Shown one piece after another: positions 56,063-64,000 of a DNA stretch of 64,000 bases (positions are counted from its first letter, which is position 1; each line of letters begins with the position of its first letter). The stretch spans positions 20,813-84,812 of the forward strand of contig LGRX02033407.1 in assembly GCA_001247695.2 (NCBI GenBank). The letters run 5' to 3'. Source of the stretch: Cymbomonas tetramitiformis. Its lineage: Eukaryota; Chlorophyta; Pyramimonadophyceae; Pyramimonadales; Pyramimonadaceae. Below the pieces are notes generated by a model. The model saw only the letters and a program-made list of their open reading frames with translations, did not search any database and had not been told where the DNA came from. Position numbers and translations under genes: made by a program.

Positions 56063-56534
56063 GGCTTATTGCCCCCCCAGCCCGCCCTCCTTGCGACACG
56101 CGTGCATGAGGCGCGGACTGCCCTCCGCGAGCTGAAGCAGGTGGCCGGTGGTGCTGCATCAGCACCACAACATTTTCCCATGGTGCATTTCGGCTCGGCC
56201 ACGCCCGGCGCCGTGATCGACCAGACCGTCGTGGAGCCTAAGCCGCAAGTGGCGATCGACACCGACGAGGACGCGGAGATTCACCCGAAGCAGTTCATCG
56301 ACAACGAACCCCCCTTCGGACAATCTTTCATGGACAACATGTCTGTGAAATTAGGCTTCTTCGAGCCCGAGCCAGAGGTCTCAGCTAATTCCTTTACCCC
56401 CTGCCTCCGTACATTTCTTCCACGCATGATTCGGCTAGCGTGGCTGACTCGGAGTCTAACGACGAGGAATTGTGTGAGGACATGCCGCCACCCGCTCCAC
56501 GGGTTGGTGGTGTACCGACACCGACGATGGGAAC

Positions 56535-57585
56535 TGCTGGAAATGACAAGGTGACTGTCATTATGGTCACCTGTCATATCCGTAATCAGACTCGGAGTCC
56601 AGCCGTGACAAACAGTTCACATTTTTTTTATGACTCGTGGACTTATGGACTCGTGGTTATCTGGGCATTTGTTCACCATGTGGGTGGTGCTTTGGCGCTG
56701 TTGTTTCATGAATCTACTTCGCCCTTCATCATTTGGTGGGCTCGAGACTATGCGGAGAGGTGGCATTTCTCCGTAGGCTGTATCGCTGCGTTTGGGTGGT
56801 GCTTGTTCAGAACATTCCTTTTTCGTTGGCGTGTAGCATCGTTGGCAAGAGTGGTATATCTTCGGTCGACGTTCACACCATTTGTTACCAGCTAGCTCTC
56901 TATTCGACCACACGACCTCGTTGACATCTTGGAGGTTCCTGTATTTCACACCAACAGATGACGATACATCTTTCCGGTCTCTGGCATGTACGACCACTAC
57001 TTTGACGACTCTCCTATGGCACGGCGGGCAAGCGTTGATTTCGTTGGTTTCCTCTTTCTTTTGTTCTTTGCTACATTCTTGAATCACAGTTGTTCAAAGG
57101 CTTTCACAGTCGGTGGTGCTTGGCCAACGTCACATGCCAGCTCCACAATGAGAATCCTTTGTTTTTTCAACGGATACAATAGTAGATGAATGCTTACGAT
57201 CTTGGGTTCCGTATTCTAGCATGCCTTAGCCACGAGCTCCGACTCGTGCATCTTGCATCTCACTTAACTGACTCGCGAAATGACTTATCCCTAACACATT
57301 TAGCTAGCCAGGGTGGTGTTTGTCACTCGTGTCTGTCCCACCTCATCTGAGGTGGTGTGCTGGAAATGACAAGGTGACTGTCATTATGGTCACCTGTCAT
57401 ATCCGTAATCAGACTCGGAGTCCAGCCGTGACAAACAGTTCACATGCTATTTAGCTCTCAAGTCCGTATGTCTCTCCCCTTCTAATAACATAATATCCGA
57501 GTATGTAGTCTACCACTGCTGACCGACCTGTATTGACCCTCTGTCCGCTTGGAATATTATTACCCTCACGGTATAATATCCAGCA
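56535..57585 (+). mobile_element. Small non-coding LTR element T (TRIM-like), nested inside element A
   Basis: A 1051-bp element with ends TGCTGGAAAT and ATATCCAGCA and a perfect 5-bp target duplication GGAAC (56530-56534 and 57586-57590). The right LTR is 57358-57585 (228 bp). The left copy matches it for only the first 87 bp (56535-56621), so the left LTR is truncated or was deleted internally. The hairpin CCACCTCA-TC-TGAGGTGG (57338-57355) precedes the right LTR. No coding region is recognised. Removing it restores the A reading frame across the membrane segment. Confidence 0.85.
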
Positions 57586-58136
57586 GGAACTTTCCTCACA
57601 GCAGCGGCACTGCCGGCTCTCTTGGTGTGTGTGAGCATGTCCTTGATGCACACCGTCACCGCCTCTGCACTTTGTGATGTGGAGATTGCTCCAGGGTCGG
57701 TGGTGTACGGACGGCACTCTGTCTGTCAGAATGGCACAGTGGAATTCTTCAATGACACCGCCTTTTTGGACTCTGGACCCGCTGACTTTTACAACAACTT
57801 CACTCTGGACTCTGGTTTTCTGGACTCTGACTATTTTGGCATCTACAATGTGGACTTTGAGATTGAGACCGACGACAACAACCTCAGTGAACTCTACCTT
57901 GTAGACCACTTTCAAAGTGGCTAGAGTTGCTTTGTAACTACTAGTAGCCCTGCTAGATCAGCTTCAAGGCCAAGATGCCTTCTGTGTGCAGTGCTAGCTA
58001 GACTTTGGGACCGCCCTGGATAAGAGCACAGGCCCCCGCTAGGAATTGTTTCCACCGCTTGAGATGGTGTGTTTATTTCCAAACAATTGTACCCTGCTCC
58101 ACCCTAACTTTTCCTCCGTAATAGTACAGGGTGGTG

Positions 58137-58327
58137 TGTTGGATGTGACACACCGTGTGTCACTTCCTATATCTGTACTAGTACTCAGTACAATATACGG
58201 GTGTCACAACTTTAGGGTTTCCGGCTTAAGCCGAGGTTTCGATATGTTTATTTACACTTAGAGAAATACCGAAAGTGAAAGCATTCTGAGCATAGCCACA
58301 TATATATCCGAGACTATATATCTAACA
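58137..58327 (+). repeat. 3' LTR of element A
   Basis: 191 bp, partner of 49860-50048, with about nine substitutions and a 2-bp indel. Confidence 0.88.
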
Positions 58328-58332
58328 TGAAT

Positions 58333-59833
58333 CCCCAAGTATCTAGCAACTCTGTACGAAGAAGAGAACGGGGACTGAAATTTTGAAAACCGCATGGAAA
58401 GTGCTAAGCAGTTATGCAAACCTCCCCCCTCTCCCCTGCCCCCAAGGGGCTGGGGCCCCGTAGGGGCCCTAGCCCCACGGGGGCACCATCGGCCCAGGGG
58501 CCGGAGCACCCCCGGGTCTTCACCTCTCCACCTCCACCGCCCAATCCGCTTCCATCTACATCGTGCATCAGCTCCGCGACCTGCTAATGTTTTTCCGACG
58601 CTGGCGGCCGACACGTCCTTCCTTAGTGCCTAGCCGCTCCTGCTTCCATGCCACGTGGAATGCTTCCTGCTCTCGCAGACAGTCATGAATGAGGGGAACG
58701 GACTCTTGTAGATCGTTCCGAAGGCATTGCCTTACTCATCGACGTAAATGTTTTATTATTATTATCTTAACTTGACAAGTTCGTATCCGTTTCCGATACC
58801 TGTTTCCAACCTGTATTCTGAATATCACTTCCGAGGTTTACCGGTTGTATACCGCTAGTCGATTCGTGAAGAGTTCCAAGCGCATCGAATACGCTCGCTA
58901 GGCTACGGCGTCATACCGTGTGCGTTGGTTTGTATCATGATGAGAATGATTGTAGAAATGAACCGACCCGAGTTGTGGCTTTGCACGAGTATGGCAACCG
59001 TATAGCGGTTGTGGCGGTTCTAGGGGGGATGCATTGGTTGAACTGTTGCCCCACCCCCCTCCCCTTCACTATCAATACTCGGAAGCTCCTTGCAAGCATA
59101 ATTATATCATATGAATAAATTAGGTCACTTGGATGGTATGTTTCTATCATGCTCTAGCCGCGGTACGCATGCAACATACTAGTAGTGCAGCATCCCCCCT
59201 AAAACCCCCACATCGCTATTTGAGTTGCATGCCGCAATATATATGGATATGGGTATGAATATGGGTATGGGTATGTATATATTAGTAATCGATAGCACAT
59301 TGACAACTATCGGAATGTGATGAGAATATTCCTTGAATCAACATCACCTCATGATTTCCTAGATTTATCGAAATTGGTTGATTACGGTTGACTTATATCG
59401 CCACTAACTAATGTGAAAAACTCTGCTAGTCTAATCGGTCATAGGCGTTTGTTAACTTCATGCATGCTCCTTGCAAAGTATGGCGTTTCTATATTGTATA
59501 CTCTCCCGGCTCATAAGATACAATATGCATATCAAGACGACAAACACTTTCAGGCGTTGCTGCCAAAAGGAGTAAGTCTCCTCGGCTTACAGGAACGTAA
59601 ATGCAATCAAGAATCATTTGTCGGATATAAGCTTCATGTTCGCCTGTAATTCATACTTCCTGGTTTGAAATGTTTTGGTGCCCGTGGCATCTCTCTGATA
59701 TGTGTCACGCGGGTCAAAATCAAGGAAACATGGCAACCCCATCAAAAAAATATAAATCTCTGGTTTAAGGCAATACGTGAAGACAAATCGTGAACCCGAA
59801 TTTTCCCTCCTCAATTTCGCAAGCTCCTGAATA
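58333..59833. other. No gene recognised; simple repeat
   Basis: A GC-rich patch (58420-58530) with GGGGCC words and an AT-rich remainder. A GGGTATG/GGATATG simple repeat lies at about 59240-59275. Only short unmatched frames occur. Confidence 0.45.
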
Positions 59834-60475
59834 TCATTTACCTGTTCTATCATACTCAGTAATCCGAGGATGCTTCTTGCGAAGTGGTCCATTTATCTCA
59901 ACCACAGGGGCATCGTGCAAGTCACCACAATCGACCGGTTCAAACCCATGCGCCCGAATAAGCTCTGAAAGGACAGCCCGGGCGCGCGATGTGCCACAGA
60001 TTTCAGTCGGCTGGAGTTTATAGTTGGCAACACTGGTCCACATGATGGACTTGTAAGCTGTGGCCCACTCTGCGGTCGGATCACCCAGGTACTCTGCATG
60101 GTAAGTGAGCGCTGACTTGTGTGGCGAGGGTGGTGGCCAGTGGGCGTAGCCCCAGGGGTTGCTCGGATCAATAAGGATCTTGCCTTTGCCCATTAGTGCA
60201 GCTCGATGGTTGTCAAGAAACTCACACACAGGATCTGACCGTCCTGGGTTGGCAAGGCAGATATACAGCACTGTGCAGGCACCCGCCACCTCCGCATAGG
60301 AGCCGCCCCTCGGCGTCGGTCCTGCCAGTTGCTTGGCACACTCGCGGGCTTTGCCGCCGCCGTCGCGAGAGCCGAGGAAAACAGGGATTCCGGCTTTAGA
60401 GAGGACTCCTGCTATGGCAAGCCCCATGCGACCACACCCGATGAAGCCGACGGGTTCCGGCGGGAGGGTCGCCAT
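59834..60475 (-). CDS. NADP-dependent oxidoreductase, F420-oxidoreductase/STEAP-domain type
   Basis: A Rossmann-fold protein of the NADP oxidoreductase coenzyme-F420-dependent family, which also forms the reductase domain of STEAP metalloreductases. The chosen start is ATG at 60475 (MATLPPEPVGFIGCGRMG), because the GxGxxG motif normally lies near the N-terminus; the frame is open to 60607. Visible blocks are GFIGCGRMGLAIA, VFLGSRD (NADP-type Arg after beta-2), GKGKILIDPSNPW, TSVANYKLQP and GFEPVDCGDLHDA, the last matching the family's C-terminal helix. About 213 residues, usual for the single domain. The TGA overlaps an AACAG/GTAAAT donor, so the protein may continue in an exon not found. Substrate unknown. 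No neighbour suggests a pathway. Confidence 0.75.
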   Translation of the reverse strand: MATLPPEPVGFIGCGRMGLAIAGVLSKAGIPVFLGSRDGGGKARECAKQLAGPTPRGGSYAEVAGACTVLYICLANPGRSDPVCEFLDNHRAALMGKGKILIDPSNPWGYAHWPPPSPHKSALTYHAEYLGDPTAEWATAYKSIMWTSVANYKLQPTEICGTSRARAVLSELIRAHGFEPVDCGDLHDAPVVEINGPLRKKHPRITEYDRTGK

Positions 60476-60607
60476 TGCAGCTTCTTCTTCCGTCCTCGCG
60501 GGCTGTGAGGGATGAACCACGCTGAGGCGAAATGTATTGATATCCAACGTCCAAAGAGTAGCTGATCCTTGTACCAGGCGCAAGAGGTTTAATGCTGGGC
60601 AAAGCAC

Positions 60608-62879
60608 ATCAGCACAGCGAAGTCTTATTTGCGGGGTAACGGAAGACTCTCTTTGTTATGTTCGAGGCGCAAGGACCATCTGCTGGTGTCTGAGAAAGGG
60701 GGACATGCGCAAAGGTAGCTAATATGTAGCAAGCTCCAGTGTTGGTGTAGCCTAATTTATATTGGGGAGAAATGGTGCCGGGTAGCGGCAGTGACGCAGG
60801 AATCAAACTGATAGTCTGTAGCCACTTGCAATGTTTCAATTTCTCTCGATCTCAAGCTGTCGGGCAGAGCCACAACTGTCGTGTGAACTGATGCAAGCCA
60901 ACCTCTTCGTTCCGAGACCACTCGCGGCAGGTTTACCTGCTCAAAAGCGATAGTTCGAAGTTCCAACTTCCATAGTATACGTTCCGCTGGTCGATGTTAA
61001 ATTGCTCAGATGAAGATTTCCTCGCGGCTAAGGATATAGAGTGGGGTACGGCACCCCGGAAAACTGGTCTCGGAATTGGATTTGGACCATTGGATCGACC
61101 GCTACGAGCGTTGACCGTTCCGTTGACTTTTACTATTTAGACCTAATTATTCCAGCAAATTGATGATTCCTGCGCAGGCATCTGTGGAAGAAGTCTTCAC
61201 TCACTGAGAGCATATATGAGCTAGGGATATATATCCCTTACATATATATGCTCCCAGTGCGTATGGAGGTTGAGTTTAGCGCGATTCGGGTGTGATCCCG
61301 TACTTCCGGCTCAAGGAATAGTACGGGTTCACACATTGAGTCATGCAATTTTGCTAAGAAAGTGGGTGCGACGTACACAAGTTGCGCAGTATCAATTTCT
61401 TGAAGGTGCTGCAACTTAACGTACGTTCGTATGCCTTGCCATCTATGCGGATGGTTGCCGATACCGGCTTGTGCCCGCTTTGAGCACAAGCCGGGATCGT
61501 CGCGTTCACGCACGTAGACACCGTGCGGGCTCATCTTATGATAAATTTTACCTTAAAACAGACCCCAAGGAACAATAAACCGAGGGCAATCAAGGGCAAT
61601 CAAACGCCTAAGACCGATGAAAAATTTTCAGGGAGGAGCCTCAAAACCGGAAAACCCCTCTTGGAAAATCGCGTTCAGATCTTCACGTAGCGAACCTCAG
61701 AGTTTCCAGGCACGCACAAACCTCATGTTCGCATGTTCAGGAACATGTTCTAATATACAAAAATGTTCAAGATAGAATAACATATCCGTGATATATCCTT
61801 GAAAAAGGTGCTGAACAGCACCGTTCAAGCAAGTTTGCAGAGCGCTTCTGGAGCTGCGCAAGGTTTTCAGGCCTAAATCTGAGTTTCGAGATCGCGAATT
61901 TCATCGCGTTCGATCGGAAAACCCGACCAACGGAATGTATACATAGAGTGGAACGCTTGCAACCGTGAGGTTTTTTTACGCTAAAAATCTTTGTCGTTTG
62001 TGCCACGTCGCGGAACGACGCGACGTGCCACACGACAGCGCAGCGCTCGTGTGATGTGACTAGTGTCACAGGGCGTGACACACAACAGCGTAGCGAGTAC
62101 AGTACTGTAGGTGTCAAACACGAATAAGGCAATAACTGCGAACTGAAACTGGCGTGGTGGGGATTTCATCAGATACCTTTCAGAATGGCTTTCACCCCCA
62201 TGGCCATGCGCTTTTTGGTTTTTAAATGTTTTATATGGATTTGGATAGAGTCGACCTGATTGGGCTAAGAACCCATCGATAAATCAGGTCTACTAGCGCC
62301 CTGTCCAGCGTGTAAAAATGGTTGTTATCCTGAAGACTTGAGTAGTCAACAACCCGACAGACACGCGACACGACACCCGAGTGCTAGACAAAGCAGCGCG
62401 TGAGCTGGGCACCCGTAATGCACGTCTTGCGCGACGAAATAGGCATACTTTGCCACACCACGACCAACGAGGCAAGTCTTGAATTACCGCCACTGCTTGC
62501 AGGGGTTTTGCAGACTCTTGAGGCTACGCATGTTGTTTGCTCTTCTTGTTTTTTTTTGTTGGTGCAGTAGACACTTGATCGTTGGGTTTGCACGTATACT
62601 CCGTGCTTCCTTTCAGTGTCCAACCATCCGTATGCCTTATTGACGCCACCTTTGCTATGATGAGACGGCACTTTTGGATTTTTGATCTACTTAAGTAGCT
62701 TATCTCATTTCATTGTTGACGTGTGCCTTATGTGGTCCACGTGTCTGAATTGTGCTGTTACCACTGTTGAACGCGTTGCACAGCACCATAGGCCTGGTTC
62801 AAGACGAGTCAATGCAAAACCCGTCGCACCGATCCTTCGAACCCTGCTCGAAGTCCAACATCAATAGGCCACGTTGCAA
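60608..62879. other. Intergenic, no gene recognised; large hairpin
   Basis: AT-rich with short frames. A long imperfect hairpin lies at 61206-61253 (GAGCATATATG ... CATATATATGCTC, inner GGGATATATATCCC). GTGTCAC/GTGACAC words cluster at 62050-62090. No gene or element end is identified. Confidence 0.45.
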
Positions 62880-64000
62880 GATCCGTGACAGGACTTAACC
62901 CCAACTGTGAGATATATTATACTGTAATATATCGGGTGGTCACTGAATAGTTTTCATACACGGTGTAAACTGATTATAAGAGATAAACGAATATAAGCGT
63001 ATCTGTGACCTAGGTTTCTGCCACCAAGTACTGTACGAGTACTGGTACAGCTAAACGGAGTCATGCACATAATGACCTACGGTGCACTGAATCCAGCACA
63101 CCACCCTGTAACTGTACGGAGTGCTGTTCAGGTGGCAGAGAGCGGAGCACAGACAAATCAAACTGTTCCGAAACAACAAACAGCCAGGAGCTGGAAACTG
63201 CTAGAGGGAGGCCTGTGCTTTAGCCAGGGCGGTCCCTTTCTAAAACTGCTGCCAGGATACTGCTTTCAAGCTAAGTTCCTACAGCTCAATTTTGCAGATA
63301 CTCAGCCACTTTCAAAGTGGTCCACAAAGTTGCAGAGTTCACCAGAGTTGAAGAAGTTGTCAATGTCAAAGATGTTCAACCAGAACCAGAGTCCAAAAGT
63401 CATAATCCAGAACCAGAGTCCAGAGACCAGAGTCCAGCACCAGAAACCAGAAGCATAATCCAGAAGCCAAGACCAGAAGCCAGAGCCAGGAGAAGACTCG
63501 CAGAGCAAATTCAGGAATTCCGAAAAGTCAAAATCTGATCCCAAGCCTGCCGAGACCATAGAAGGAAAAGGAATGCCGAAAGGAAGAGTGTACGGCAAGG
63601 CAGACGGACTGTTGGCAGTCACCCCAGTGGGATGTACTGCTGCGGTGAATTCAGGGGCTCGATCGAGCACCACCGAACCCTGAACCGCTGTGACACATGC
63701 TAGGCACATGAGGGCGGGCAGGGCAAGGGATGCAAAAGAGAAAACTCTCGGCAATGTTGCCACACCGACACGTGACCGTGTAGCCGGTGGGGCCGAGGGA
63801 ATCCCGTCTCCGAAATAAGAAAAACCGTCGGAGTCGTCGTCATCGTCGATCACGGAAAGCTCTCCCGGGTGAATCGACTCGTGAACCGAGTCAATCGAGC
63901 ACAATTTAAGGGAGGGGTTAGAGCATGCCGGCATTACCTGGTCCATAAAAGTGACACGGAGAGGCTCCTCGAAAGGAGACTCGACAGAAGCCGGGTCCGA
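62880..64000 (-). mobile_element. LTR element C, related to A, runs off the right edge
   Basis: Reading minus, a Gag-like C-terminal frame (64000-63302) is followed by an untranslated tail, a hairpin (CAGGTGG ... CCACCCTG, 63135-63101) and an LTR start TGCTGGATTC at 63098. The lower LTR boundary near 62880 is an estimate because the second LTR lies outside the window. LTR sequence differs from A, B, D and T. Confidence 0.7.
63302..64000 (-). CDS. Gag-like protein of element C, C-terminal part
   Basis: The frame is open to the window edge, so the N-terminal Gag core and any zinc knuckle lie outside. Visible are EEPLRVTFMDQV, similar to A (QSFMDNM), an acidic run VIDDDDDSDGFSYFGDG, and a transmembrane segment FASLALPALMCLACVTAVQG that aligns with the one in A (TAAALPALLVCVSM). 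The C-terminus LCNFVDHFESG matches the A ending LVDHFQSG. Between them is a Trp/Phe-rich stretch (GFWCWTLVSGLWFW) encoded by degenerate CTCTGGTTCTGG repeats; the A tail has similar DNA read in another frame, so part of this may be a frameshifted tail. Confidence 0.7.
   Translation of the reverse strand, partial: SDPASVESPFEEPLRVTFMDQVMPACSNPSLKLCSIDSVHESIHPGELSVIDDDDDSDGFSYFGDGIPSAPPATRSRVGVATLPRVFSFASLALPALMCLACVTAVQGSVVLDRAPEFTAAVHPTGVTANSPSALPYTLPFGIPFPSMVSAGLGSDFDFSEFLNLLCESSPGSGFWSWLLDYASGFWCWTLVSGLWFWIMTFGLWFWLNIFDIDNFFNSGELCNFVDHFESG

Larger units (their letters stand above)
50774..57924 (+). pseudogene. Gag-like protein of element A, frameshifted and interrupted
   Basis: A decayed relative of the D/B protein. 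Pieces in order: MSTGFSFDWDLINL (50774), RDALGTKEATFKGDE (about 51180), a helical core 51240-52075 (KRALLEITKRLLPRIL, SLDTGFYDKVITPLRL, DLEDIYAHILEIWES), a zinc knuckle CARCPPGHFHDTANC (52247-52291), then DENDELVSAFQTAF. B interrupts at 52516 and the frame resumes as GLLPPQPALLATR at 56063. T interrupts at 56534 and the frame resumes as GTFLTAAALPALLVCVSM, the membrane segment, ending LVDHFQSG (TAG 57922-57924). Frame changes near 51200, 52070, 52335 and 56400 make it a pseudogene. Both nested elements sit in frame-neutral positions once removed with one copy of their target duplication. Confidence 0.8.
49860..58327 (+). mobile_element. LTR retroelement A, pol-less, carrying two nested insertions
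   Basis: LTRs at 49860-50048 and 58137-58327 start TG(C/T)TGGATGTGACACACC and end ATATATCTAACA; they are about 95 percent identical by eye. Flanks CGAAT (49855-49859) and TGAAT (58328-58332) are a probable 5-bp target duplication with one change. The element encodes a Gag-like protein only. It has received a MITE (50054-50597), element B (52517-56062) and element T (56535-57585). Without these it is about 3.3 kb. A hairpin, CCACCCT-N22-AGGGTGG, at 58099-58134 sits before the 3' LTR. Confidence 0.88.

Overview
The window looks like nuclear DNA of a flagellated, photosynthetic green-lineage alga. The evidence is intron-rich genes with GT-AG introns, a plastid-targeted sedoheptulose-1,7-bisphosphatase, a gamma-tocopherol methyltransferase, an RWP-RK transcription factor, an outer-dynein-arm docking TPR protein (ODAD4/TTC25 type) and the kinetochore protein SPC25. 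The SBPase leader has no secretory signal before the transit-like segment, which fits a primary plastid. A repeat-rich prasinophyte-like genome is my inference; the species cannot be named from this sequence.

Positions 1-33.5 kb are a gene district. In order: RWP-RK factor (minus, 1.6-4.8 kb), SBPase (plus, 5.8-7.8 kb, divergent from RWP-RK), gamma-tocopherol methyltransferase (minus, 10.75-16.0 kb), SPC25 (plus, 17.7-19.6 kb) and ODAD4/TTC25 (minus, 24.1-33.5 kb). Exons were placed by joining protein-family motifs across splice sites with matching phase, so most coordinates inside these genes are exact but still predictions. Many of the larger introns carry their own GC-rich minisatellite, with a different unit each time. 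Long open frames inside those minisatellites are artefacts.

Positions 34-58.4 kb, and again from 62.9 kb, are a retroelement district. I find members of one pol-less LTR-element group: D (minus, 34.8-38.5 kb, intact 920-residue Gag-like frame), E (a minus remnant at 38.6-40 kb), A (plus, 49.86-58.33 kb), B (plus, inserted inside A at 52.5-56.1 kb), T (a small element inserted inside A at 56.5-57.6 kb) and C (minus, running off the right edge). A, B and D encode related Gag-like proteins with a zinc knuckle; A, B, C and D have a hydrophobic C-terminal segment. No protease, integrase or reverse transcriptase was recognised. All six elements have a hairpin directly in front of the 3' LTR whose 3' arm carries a GGTGG core at the polypurine-tract position. 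Mariner-type MITEs, a foldback element with tandem-repeat arms, and several satellites fill the rest of 39-49 kb.

Positions 58.4-62.9 kb are mostly empty apart from one minus-strand gene (59.8-60.6 kb) for a Rossmann-fold NADP-dependent oxidoreductase of the F420-oxidoreductase/STEAP-domain type.
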